From NCBI GenBank assembly GCA_024180945.1, contig JAKSGN010000022.1, positions 1,361,340 to 1,425,339 of the forward strand: a DNA stretch of 64,000 nucleotides. The letters run 5' to 3'. Shown here in pieces: positions 1 through 9,076 of the stretch. Positions within the stretch are counted from its first letter, which is position 1. Every line of letters begins with the position of its first letter. This DNA comes from Macrophomina tecta (Eukaryota; Ascomycota; Dothideomycetes; Botryosphaeriales; Botryosphaeriaceae). Made by a program: the position numbers and the translations under genes. The notes under the pieces are model-generated. The model was given only the letters and a program-made list of their open reading frames with translations, made no database searches and was not told the DNA's origin.

Positions 1-972
1 CTTTCTATTACGGGTTAGCCCCGTACTACTCGTATAGCTACTCGTTTCTACTTAGCGTGTTTTAACTACTTAAGTGTTCTCTTTCTTTGCATTTCTTCTC
101 TCCTTAGCAGCTTCTTTTTGTATACAGAACCCGGTCGAATTATTATTTACCGCGAACCATAACACTTTCCTACTGCTTAAAGATAATTACCATCATCCTT
201 TCTTAAAATTATGTAAGATTCTGTGATGCGACATTTTATCCAGCAGAGGTGGCATTGATTAGTAGAGGGGGGCATAAGAGGCGCCTCCTACCCTTAGAGT
301 ATATACGCGAACTATATACAGTACGACTTACGCCTTTGATATATATTCCAATACATTATATACCGGGCCCCTAAGACAGCAGGGAAGTGGCTTCTTGGTG
401 ATTACCAAGAGGCATAGAACCAAGCATTTGTGGAAAAGGCAGACACCGCCACGTACTACCGCGCTAGACACGGGGCATTAGCTTCACGCGCTCGCGCATC
501 ACGGTATCTAAATCCTTCGCACTTTACTACTTCTTCATCTTATTTTATACTAATGCCTTAGTGCCCTTATTATGGAAATACCATTAGTTCCGCCTTTCGT
601 ATCTCACAATGTCACGACCGTCATTGATATCGGATCGAACAGGGTGCTCAGGAGAGAAAAGAGAAAAGAGTGTAAGCGACTAGATTAGGTGACCTTCATA
701 CCTATAAACACACTCGTAAAGGACTTAGCTACCTCCTAGGCTATTAAGAGAACGTGAGGGCTTATATAGTAGATTATAGCACTTAATACCTTGTTAAATT
801 TATATTCTCATAAAAAAGACCCGCTATTATATGTGCTAGATAGAGCAGTATTAAATAGTAATAATACAAAATATAATTAATAAAAAAAATTAATCTCTTC
901 TAATAAGACTTATTAAGGGTAATATAAGCTAAGTCTTGTAATTATAGGATGTTCTTTAATATGCTGATTACT
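1..972. other. AT-rich degenerate DNA, no gene seen
   Basis: This stretch is rich in TpA, has stops in every frame and reads like RIP-degraded repeat. I recognise no domain and no LTR boundary in it. It may be the relic of an older element extending to the left of the window. Confidence 0.5.
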
Positions 973-1475
973 CTACCTAGGAAGTTTAACTCCGTGTTCT
1001 ACTGTAGTGAACGAAAAACATAATAACATTACCTTATTAAACCCCAACCGCTGTAGTGCGCCGGTCCACAGAGAATTGCTCGGGGACATTAGCCCACGTG
1101 TGTAGTTGTATGATTCTCTTTGTTCCGCGGTTTGTGTACGTGTAGTTCTGCTACAGATAAAGGCCCTTTCTTTACCCATCCAGACCTCTGAAAAAGCAAT
1201 CTTGTAAGACTTAGAGAGATCTGCAGACACCGTCTATCTGTCTTTAAGCCGGCACCATTGCGCCGTCTCCTATTTTCTCTGAATTCCCCTTCGTCTCGTC
1301 GTCCTTCGCCGCAAACGACCGTAATAAACTGGTCCCGTTTAGCGTCAATGACAGCAGCGCGTCCGACGGGCAATTGGCTGTCTTCCTGCCGGATGCCATC
1401 GATCTCTCGACCCCGGCAGTGCCGATGCCGTTGTTCCCTGCCGCACTGCGGCTGCTGTCTGGGGCTCCGCCACTG

Positions 1476-1740
1476 TCAGATAATTCGATGTGGCCAGTGT
1501 TGTTGGACCGCGGCTTCTGTAAAATGATGCATGGTTGCTGCTGTTGCTGTGGTCGTTGAGCTACCTAAAGAGGTGGGCGGTGCTGAATCACGCCCGGGAG
1601 CAAAACCTTCCTTGGCGTAGAAGTGGAGCGCCGGGTTGCAGGCGCACAGGATGCCCAGATGCGTCTCGACCAGGGAAAGAATCAGCCGTGCCGGGTGCCA
1701 TAGGGGAACTGAGCTGCCTGCCATGCAAAAACGAGCTCTA
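1476..1740 (-). pseudogene. possible fragment of a fungal seven-helix (rhodopsin/PTH11-like) protein
   Basis: This lies in a GC-richer patch (about 1100-1740) that does not look RIP-mutated. The minus-strand reading contains a hydrophobic stretch, LSLVETHLGILCACNPAL, which resembles the last helix of fungal rhodopsin-domain (PTH11-type) membrane proteins, where an acidic residue, a helix and a Cys-Ala-Cys-like turn precede the tail. Only one helix is visible and no upstream helices could be assembled. The frame carries on past the motif into a low-complexity Ser/Thr/Ala tail. The plus strand also has a frame (about 1290-1559) with a protein-like look that I do not recognise. The family assignment is a guess from one motif. 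Confidence 0.22.
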
Positions 1741-2151
1741 AGGGAGGTCTCGTCGATTGGATCAGGATCCTACTAGATGGTCCAGACCCCGCTCTTCGAA
1801 ATGGCGAAGCTTGGACAAGGGGTAATGAAGAAGCCTGGCGCCATGCTGGTGAATGTTAAAGAATTGATTGTACTTTTAGTGTTGAGATGCGTCAAGATAT
1901 TTGATGGTATGGGAAAAGCGGCGGCCAGTGGCGGGACGCAGGCTTGGTTCAACGAGTTTTGCTAGTCAAGGCAGGATTGGGTTAGTAACGAAGCTTTTAT
2001 TAGATACTCAGCAAGCCGGGTTTCCGGGATGGTCGGCTAAGAATATGGTAATAAATTTTAGTTAATCTGGATCTATCATTATCTAGGCCTTGTATCCGCG
2101 CCGTGGACTTCTGTTAGAATATATGGCATCTTAGCCCGCACTAGTAATAGT
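1741..2151. other. unassigned spacer before hAT-1
   Basis: Mixed-composition DNA with one short plus-strand frame (1777-1965, 62 aa) that has no recognisable motif. No LTR, TIR or domain is seen until the LTR1 stub at 2152. Confidence 0.4.
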
Positions 2152-2171
2152 TGTAATGAGCGGGCCTCTGC
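2152..2171 (-). repeat. 20-bp stub of an LTR1 terminus
   Basis: The 20 bases immediately left of hAT-1 match the minus-strand outer end of LTR1 seen complete at 28857 (TGTAACGAGCGGGCCTCTGC, with one C-to-T change). The LTR1 then stops exactly at the hAT-1 terminus. The sequence on the other side of hAT-1 is not the rest of LTR1 but Gypsy pol. Confidence 0.7.
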
Positions 2172-2191
2172 CAGGGTGGCAATCAATTCAA
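2172..2191 (+). repeat. hAT-1 left terminal inverted repeat
   Basis: Twenty bases, CAGGGTGGCAATCAATTCAA, exactly complementary to 5012-5031. The CAGGG start is typical of hAT ends. Confidence 0.93.
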
Positions 2192-2302
2192 TCAACGTCA
2201 ATATCGGGTCCAGATTGATTGATTGATAGGATTTTCCAATAAGGTCAAATTGATTGATCAATAAGGTGTTGATATTGATTGAATTGAATTGATTGACACA
2301 CG
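2180..2302. repeat. hAT-1 left subterminal TTGATTGA array
   Basis: About 120 bp with many copies of TTGATTGA/TCAATCAA and the variant TTGAATTGA in both orientations. A similar cluster lies at the other end (4895-5022). Subterminal repeats of this kind are known binding sites for hAT transposases. Confidence 0.8.
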
Positions 2303-2408
2303 GTTCACGTAGCAAAATCTCGTGATGCTTGGCATAGTGTTGAGATTGATAGCCATACAATCTAGCTAACTCTTGCTAGCTATAGCTACTCCCGCGTGTA
2401 TAGAGTCC

Positions 2409-4655
2409 TCAACTTCTTTCAATGATGCCTTCTGCGTTCCATGAGCGTAGTATCTGCCCAACTGCTATAGTATTGGCCTCCAGCCTATTGCGCAATGGCG
2501 TCACCATTTGTCCTGCCAAACTGAATATCCTCTCCACCTCTGCCGACATTGCCGGTATAGAAAAGAGGTCCAGAGCCATACGTGATAGGCGGGGGTATTG
2601 CTGGCGGCGTAGTATCCAGTAATCAACTGGATTGGTGACTGCGTCATCTGTAGGAGAGGTATCGAGCTGCCAGTAGGTGTACTCATCCTCGGTCAGATCT
2701 AGATGCTTGGTCCTCCTGGAGGCAGCAAGCCAGCTGTCAAATTCGCTGAGATGTTCGCGTTTACGCTTCTGCGGTAGCTGTGGGTCCTCAGCAATAGCAA
2801 TTGACTGATACTCATCCTTCCAGAGCTTTAGAACAGCTGCCTTTGCCTTCTTGATCCAGCTCTTCTTGAATGCCCACTGATCCTCAATCCACTCCCAGCG
2901 GTAGGCAGGGTGAAGGGCGCAAGCTGCGACGTAAGCTGGAGTATCATCAAGGAGCTGATAGTACTCATCTAGCTTAGCCCACCCCAAATTGATGTTCACC
3001 TTGAAGTGAGAGTCAGGATACTGATCTGTGCGGATCTTGACCTCCTCCAGCTTGTTCAACAGGTACTCCATGCATGGAAGGACTTCCCATAAGCCGCCAA
3101 ACCTACCACTAGTTGGGTTGGCTTGTAGCCTGATTGTGACTTCATGAAAAGGCTTCAAGATGGAGTGATATTCAGCAAGAGTTGCCCAATCATCTGAGGT
3201 TAGATAATCATCCACGATTGCCGGCTTGTTCTTTGTCTTAGCTGGCATTGGCTGAGTCCTACTAGCAGTGCGAGGCTTGACGTATTTATCCCATTCTTGA
3301 ACTTCGTGGAGGACGAGGGCGTCAATGACTGACTGTAGCTTGATTGCGCGCTCAATCATGGCGGAGGTAGAGTTCCATCGTGTCGCATTATCTTCTATAA
3401 CCTCGTAGGTAGGGCCGTTTTCGCCAGTCAACGCTTGCTCGTTCCGCTGAAGTTGGTGCAGTCTCTGATAGACAAGGTTTGAGCGCTGAATCCAGTGGAC
3501 GATATTGTGAAGCTTGCCGATAGGGCCCTTCTTGCGCCAGAGTAGGAGCTCAGCGAGTAGCTCCTTTGGCTGAGCGCAGTCGTTCTCGAACGCGTCAGCT
3601 TCCTTGCCAAAGAGGATCTGGCGGACTACCAGGTTTATGATATGGCCAATGCAGCGCAAGCGGCGGTGCTTGTGATTGAAGCCAAACTCTTCAGCTAGCG
3701 CGTCCATGCACGTGTCGTTGTTTGACGCGTTATCCGTGACAAAGTAGCCAAGTTGCCCTCCAATGCCCCATTCCATAATTATCTGGGCTACCTCTTCCGC
3801 AAGGCTGTCACCAGTATGCCGTCCTTCGGCGTGTGGGAGGCCAATAAGGAACTTGCGAAGCGTGCCAGAGAACGTAAGGAAGAAGACGTTAATACCGAGT
3901 AGAGAGAGGTGATTACACGACGTCCAGCCGTCAAAGGCAAGGTGTATAAGGCCAGGTGAGCTCTGAAGAAGCTCAGCAACGATCCCTTTATGGCGGTTGA
4001 ATTCATCAAGTAGCCATTTACGAACAGTAGAGTGTGTTGGAAGGCTGCCAGTAGACGTTACTGCAGGATTCAAATAGCTAAGAACGCGCCTGAATCTCTC
4101 GCTTTCAAGCTTGCGGAAAGGAATGTTATCGGATGAGACCCAATCAGTGAGTAGTTGCTGGAAGTACGCCGGATTGAATGATGTGACAAGGCGATTGACA
4201 ATAGCCTGCTCTGAAGGCCTATTCGTATCCAGTCCAAGCCGCTGAGCAACTGAAATCTTGGCCCGTTTGACGTGACGCTTCCCTGTAGGATCCTCAACCT
4301 TGTGCTCAGTCACCAGGTGCCTTGCCTGATTATCAGTGCCAGCAGCAGCGAAGCTAGCTGGTTTGTGGGCTTTCTTGTGCACGCAGTACATACAGACCCA
4401 GCGGGTACGCCCTTCTACGTCCTCAATGTCATATGCGTGCTCCCAAGTCCACCCGCTGCGCTGCTTTGACTCTGTGACATGATATCCACGGAATTTCTGC
4501 CATGGGAAGTACTCCCACCCTTCGCGTACAGGTCCTCGGCCATCAACGGCAAGATTGGTGGGTTGCGCAGGATCTGAGTCCTGTTGAGAGGAAAAGAGGC
4601 TAGTGGGCGCGCTAGAGAGGCTTAAAACAGAGTGTTGATCGTTGCTAGAGTCCAT
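2409..4655 (-). CDS. hAT-1 transposase, 748 aa, BED finger and hAT dimerisation domain
   Basis: Cut-and-paste DDE-type transposase acting in the nucleus on the hAT-1 ends. It is one open frame starting at ATG 4655, the first Met of the long frame, 357 bp inside the right TIR. Visible parts: a Ser/Gln-rich N-terminus; a BED-type zinc finger with Cys88, Cys91, His113 and His118; an RNase-H-like core with an aspartate in LAFDGW (about Asp252) and another in VTDNASNND (about Asp318); and a C-terminal hAT dimerisation region ending with PAMSAEVERIF, where Glu708 fits the third catalytic acid. The length is normal for fungal hAT enzymes. There are no premature stops and no RIP-type codons, in contrast to every neighbouring retroelement. 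This implies a recent arrival, a low copy number, or escape from RIP. Catalytic assignments are by motif position, not alignment. Confidence 0.93.
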   Translation of the reverse strand: MDSSNDQHSVLSLSSAPTSLFSSQQDSDPAQPTNLAVDGRGPVREGWEYFPWQKFRGYHVTESKQRSGWTWEHAYDIEDVEGRTRWVCMYCVHKKAHKPASFAAAGTDNQARHLVTEHKVEDPTGKRHVKRAKISVAQRLGLDTNRPSEQAIVNRLVTSFNPAYFQQLLTDWVSSDNIPFRKLESERFRRVLSYLNPAVTSTGSLPTHSTVRKWLLDEFNRHKGIVAELLQSSPGLIHLAFDGWTSCNHLSLLGINVFFLTFSGTLRKFLIGLPHAEGRHTGDSLAEEVAQIIMEWGIGGQLGYFVTDNASNNDTCMDALAEEFGFNHKHRRLRCIGHIINLVVRQILFGKEADAFENDCAQPKELLAELLLWRKKGPIGKLHNIVHWIQRSNLVYQRLHQLQRNEQALTGENGPTYEVIEDNATRWNSTSAMIERAIKLQSVIDALVLHEVQEWDKYVKPRTASRTQPMPAKTKNKPAIVDDYLTSDDWATLAEYHSILKPFHEVTIRLQANPTSGRFGGLWEVLPCMEYLLNKLEEVKIRTDQYPDSHFKVNINLGWAKLDEYYQLLDDTPAYVAACALHPAYRWEWIEDQWAFKKSWIKKAKAAVLKLWKDEYQSIAIAEDPQLPQKRKREHLSEFDSWLAASRRTKHLDLTEDEYTYWQLDTSPTDDAVTNPVDYWILRRQQYPRLSRMALDLFSIPAMSAEVERIFSLAGQMVTPLRNRLEANTIAVGQILRSWNAEGIIERS

Positions 4656-4894
4656 CTTGATAGTGGGAGAGTTGCTGCTGAGCTGCTGAGAAAATGTAGA
4701 ACGGATCTGAAAGAGCAGATTCAGCTGTCCCTTCTAGCCATTCTGAGAGAGCGTTTATATACTAGCTGCCAAGAGAATGTGCCCGACACGTTGTGTGCCA
4801 AGAGTGTATCAGATAAAAGGCTAGCCTGACGTGGCTTGAGCGCCACAAGAGCGAGATGATCATCAAAGCTGCTTTCTATACAAGGTAAGCCGTC

Positions 4895-5022
4895 AATCAA
4901 TATCGTCAATCAACTGGCCCGGAGCAATTGATTGATTGACGAAAATGACAGACCTCAGTTGATTGATTGATTGCCAAGACATTGGTCAATATTGATTGAC
5001 CGTCAATATTATTGAATTGATT
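4895..5022. repeat. hAT-1 right subterminal TTGATTGA array
   Basis: Counterpart of the left array, with repeated CAATCAAT/ATTGATTG units and GTCAATAT variants directly inside the right TIR. The array lies upstream of the transposase start (4655), so it may also influence transposase expression. Confidence 0.8.
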
Positions 5023-5031
5023 GCCACCCTG
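5012..5031 (-). repeat. hAT-1 right terminal inverted repeat
   Basis: Perfect complement of 2172-2191. Confidence 0.93.
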
Positions 5032-7470
5032 CTAAGATCCTAATCTAGGGGCTAAACGAGCGCCGAAAAAGAGGCTAACTAAATAGTATAAGCCCTAGAA
5101 ATAGCCCGTAGGAGTAAAGTAGGCGTTTAGTAGGCTAAAAGTATACTTTACGTAGGCTCCTATACTACGGTACTATGACCTAAATCTTCCAGTTATACTA
5201 ATTACCGACGTATTAGACTATACCTACGGCGGCATTCTTCTCTAACCGCTAGATAGAGAGGATAACTAGCGCTATTAGCACCCCATTACGTATTTTAGCT
5301 ATAAGTTCGCTGGTGCTGAAATACGGTACGACACCTACGATAAGAAACTCTACGCGATCGTATAGTACTTTAAGCATTAGAGGCCTTACCTAGCATATAT
5401 ATAGACGCCGGTACGGGTATTATCTAATTATAACAACCTACGTTATTTTATAACGACTAAAAGTCTTACGGCTTAATAGGCTCGGTACGCTAAAGTCTTA
5501 GCTAAATTCGATTTTAATATCGAATATAAGCCGAGTAAGTCTAATCTAGCGAACGCTCTTTCGAGGCGTCTAGACTACGCTCTTAGCTTTAAGAAGGGTA
5601 ACAAGCGCACTTACCTTAATACTATATTACCTATACTATAACGCAAACTCTAGATTTAGGGGTTAGAAGAACCCCTACGCACTACTAAGGACCCCGGCTA
5701 AGAGCACGAGGGAAACCTACGTATAAACGGCGGTAGTAATTACTAAACCGCCTTAGTCTATTTCGTTACTTATAAGGAGCACGACGAGTTCGCTTATAAG
5801 GGCCTAGTACCTCCGGTATATACTTACTACGAGGGAGCTAGCACGAGCTTAGTATAAAGCTTCGTACCTCGGTCTATAGTAATAGTAGCCGCTATAACTA
5901 AAATAGCATTTAAAGCTACTTCTAAATTATTAGTTAATTTTATTCGTACTAAGCAACGAAGGGACGCCTTCTACGTAGACGTATAAGAATAGCTTATAAA
6001 AAGAGTACTTTTAGCGTGCGATTAGTATACGATTGACGAGTAAGGACTCCTACACTATAAAGAGCGGGTATACGTGCTAAAGTATACTCCGCTACGCGAG
6101 GAAATCCTACTTAGAAATTATAACGATTCGAGTAGTAGCTATTACAGTATTCGCCGTACCTAGAAGATACTTTCTAGGAAGTACTACTAGAAAGGTATTA
6201 CCGCGGACGTTAGAAAATATATATAAAGCTACGATGCCTATTAACGTAATAAGGCTCGCCGGTATAAGCCATATAGGTTATTATAGCCACTACTAGTAGC
6301 CGCTTAACCCTATAGGCACTACTCTCTTAATTTTATTACGAACTTGCCAGAATCCGTAGAACGAGACGATTAAGTATATAACGTAGTTCTCGTACTCGTT
6401 AACCGTTTTACTAAATATATACGTTACCTACTAGTTAGGAAGACGATTAATAGGGTAACGCTTACAAACCTTATTGTAAATGACGTCTTCATATAATTTA
6501 GGCCATCTAATAGTCTAGTCTTAGATAGGGGCTTAACGTTTATAAGCTAGTTCTAGAGCGAATTATACTATAATCTTAGAATTAAGTATAGACTAAGTAC
6601 CTTCTTTTACCCGTAGATAGACGGCCAAACGGAGAGATAAAATTAGGAGTTAGAGGCGTATCTACGCTATTATATCTTCTAAAACTAGTTAGACTGGGTA
6701 AAGCTTCTCTAGTGGGCTTTATACGCCTATAACTAGAAAACCTACTCTTCTATAGGCTTCATACTAGTTTAACTAGATGCGGGGGTGGAACCTAACTCCT
6801 AGAACGGGGTTTAGGATAACCTTAACAGGAATTCCCTAACCGAATCGGCCGAAGCAGCCAAAAAGCACGCGGAAAGTATATAAAAAATATAGAAATTAGC
6901 GACGGAATCCCTTAGACACTCCTAGGAGCTCTAAACGAAATATTATAACTGGAACCGAACTAAAATATATTTTAATATTAGATAACTAGTCCTTCTCTTA
7001 GTAAGAAATATTAAAACTAAACGGCCTTATAAGAAACTCGATAACCATTACCTAGAGCTATTTCGAATCCTAGAGAAGATTAGCTCCTAGGCCTACCGCT
7101 TAGACCTACTACAATCTATATCCCGGCTGCATACTATTTTTAACGTTATATTACTAGAAGCTTATACGGTAAGGCTAGGGTTCTAACCGCCACTAGTCGA
7201 AGAAATCGATAATAGTAGACACTAGGAAGTCGAAGCTATAGTAGCCTATAAAAAAGAGCTACTAAGGTAATACCTACTTAAATAGCTCGGCTGGCCCTAT
7301 AAACACAACGAGTAGAAGTAGAAAGAGGAGCTAGATAATTATAGAGAGCTTCTATAGAATTACCTTAAAGAAAACCCTATTTCCTAGAACGCCTAGCTAA
7401 AACGTAAGCGAAACGTAGGCGGAACGCAGGCTATAAGTAAGCCACGGCGAGGGCGCCCCCTAGGATTAAA
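5032..7470 (+). pseudogene. Gypsy-A pol: RNase H, integrase, chromodomain (RIP-inactivated)
   Basis: The translation shows RNase H around 5190-5480 (a DYTYGGILLQPL-like start and YDTYDKKLYAIV), then a linker. An integrase zinc-binding region follows (about 6100-6300), then the integrase core (about 6300-6960, with FITNLPES, LDRGLTFIS and DGQTERQN motifs). At about 7225-7385 is a chromodomain-like end (AIVAYKKELL ... LLKQLGWPYKHNE). Many TAG/TAA codons interrupt the frame where Gln or Trp would be expected. The integrase Asp-Asp-Glu residues are still recognisable. Chromodomains of this type direct integration toward particular chromatin, which fits clustering of these elements in repeat islands. 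No product can be made from this copy. Confidence 0.8.
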
Positions 7471-8883
7471 AAATAAGAAGAAACATTAGGGGAAATACTT
7501 AATTTATAAAGAAGGGCCCTAAAGAAGTATCTACTTTATATTTAAGCTATACTAAAACCACCTCTTATCCGTATTAGATATTCTCGCAAAGTACTTATTC
7601 TTAAACTCCTCGTCCACTACTTCATTAGTTAGCTTTATTAAGCTAACCCTACCTAGTCTAGCCTAATAACGCTACTAATTCTCCAAGCGCGATATATTAC
7701 GCGTGTACTACTAGTTACTACGGCCGCTAGTAGCCGTAATCTCCTTCGCCTCTTACTTCTTATATACCAATACCGCCTCTCCCAACGCACCGGCGTACTT
7801 ATATAGCGTAAGTACGTTCTTCTTTATAAACTCTAGTACCTTCTTATCGGGAGCGCCATTAAAGCTATCGTAATAGAACGATAGTAAATTAGTAGCACGG
7901 CGAAATTAAGAGGAAACCTAAAAATAAATTTTATTATTAGTAACGAGCATAAGCAGCATAAAAGTATATAGAAAGTATAAGAAAAGTAGAAAAAAAGTAT
8001 ACTTACTAGAGTATATTTATAACTACTCTTCGTACACCGATTATACTTAGTATAGGGTAGATTCTTAAAGTAGATCTAGCGAAGCCCCCTAAGAAGCTCC
8101 GTAGGCGTAAAATTAACCTATACTTTACTCTCGCGGTGGCGTATCGTGCCCTAGTAGCGCACGTAACGCATATAGCACACTACTACTAAACTAAGCTACG
8201 GCTAAAGATAAGGGAGAAGCTTTATTATATTACCCGTAATAGGCATCTACGGAAGCTTATTATAGAAGTAACCCGAGTAAACGAAGCCGGAAGGGGTCTA
8301 TATAGTAATAGTTATTTAGAAGAAAGGAGTAATAAAAAGGGTTAATATTAGTTAAAGACATTTTAGTTAAAGAAGAAAAGCTAGATCTAAACTACGAAAA
8401 TCTAGGGGGGTATAAAGAGTTATTATACCTATTAAAGCTATTAAAAAAAACGACCTCGTGCCCTATAAGTATTATTAGCACGCGTAAGTTACTAATTAGT
8501 ATATTCGCTAGTATTATCGTATAAGGATAACTCCTATTATCCTTAATAGTAATAATACCTAATAATAAAGAAAAAACTACGCTAATGTACTATTACCTGC
8601 ATTTTCCGTGTATATAGTATGCCGCTAGCATTACTAATAACTACTTAGCGATATATTTCCTTGTTTTTCCATTAATTTATTATTCTTTATTTATTATTCG
8701 TAGTAACGGCTACGTAATAAGGCTAATTTACCTTACTACGCAACGCCTATAGCTAATGTATAATACTACATCCTATATAGTAATTGGGTGTACTCTTTTT
8801 CCTCACTAAAGGTTTTTTAACGAGGCACTAACATAATACCTTCTAATAGGAATCGGGGCGATTCCTACTAGAGGGGGGGGTAG
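7471..8883. other. Gypsy-A 3' untranslated region, possible antisense frame, purine tract
   Basis: Between the chromodomain and the 3' LTR lies about 1.4 kb without plus-strand coding. On the minus strand at about 7910-7500 a broken reading looks protein-like (charged, helical), which may be the Gypsy-A version of the antisense frame seen in Gypsy-1, but no cysteine cluster is visible. A run of G at 8873-8880 next to the LTR start is a convincing polypurine tract. Confidence 0.45.
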
Positions 8884-9076
8884 TGTTAGAATAATAGGCC
8901 CTAGCATACCCTTAGGGTGCTTATACCGTGCGTTCCACGTGCTTATCACGTGCTACGCACGGGCCCCCAGTATATAACGCCACCAAGGGGTGAATCCTGC
9001 ACTACTAAGGATTCGTACCTAAGAATATACGACTCTTCTAAAGGCTCCCTGCTTATAACCAGCCCATTTACTTATA
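8884..9076 (+). repeat. Gypsy-A 3' LTR (about 193 bp)
   Basis: Starts TGTTAGAATAATAGG directly after the polypurine tract. Its second half matches the LTR remnant at 42553-42660, which fixes the identity. The right edge is placed where the two copies diverge and Copia-B sequence begins; it may be off by a few bases. Confidence 0.65.

Larger units (their letters stand above)
2172..5031 (-). mobile_element. hAT-1, complete hAT-superfamily DNA transposon (2860 bp)
   Basis: The ends are perfect 20-bp inverted repeats (CAGGGTGGCAATCAATTCAA at 2172-2191 and its complement at 5012-5031). Between them is a single uninterrupted transposase gene on the minus strand. Both subterminal regions carry arrays of ATTGATTGA/TCAATCAAT motifs. 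The body shows no RIP signature, unlike its neighbours. The expected 8-bp target duplication is absent: flanks are GCCTCTGC on the left and CTAAGATC on the right, and they belong to different repeats (LTR1 and Gypsy pol). The element is structurally intact, but its flanks have been rearranged or trimmed. Confidence 0.93.
5032..9076 (+). mobile_element. Gypsy-A, 5'-truncated chromodomain Ty3/Gypsy element
   Basis: The element lacks its 5' LTR, gag and most of RT. It begins abruptly at hAT-1 in the RT/RNase H linker and runs through RNase H, integrase and a chromodomain to a purine tract and a 3' LTR. Base changes are of RIP type throughout. A related copy with the complementary 5' half is at 42553-45692; the two overlap by about 100 bp, so they are separate copies. 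Confidence 0.8.

Noticed and set aside
2180..2302. CRISPR-like or satellite array from repeated ATTGATTGA
   Set aside because: Units are short, in both orientations and paired with a twin cluster at the other end of hAT-1; they are subterminal transposon repeats.
5032..9076. Gypsy-A and Gypsy-B (42553-45692) as two halves of one element
   Set aside because: They overlap by about 100 bp with different mutations, so they are separate copies.
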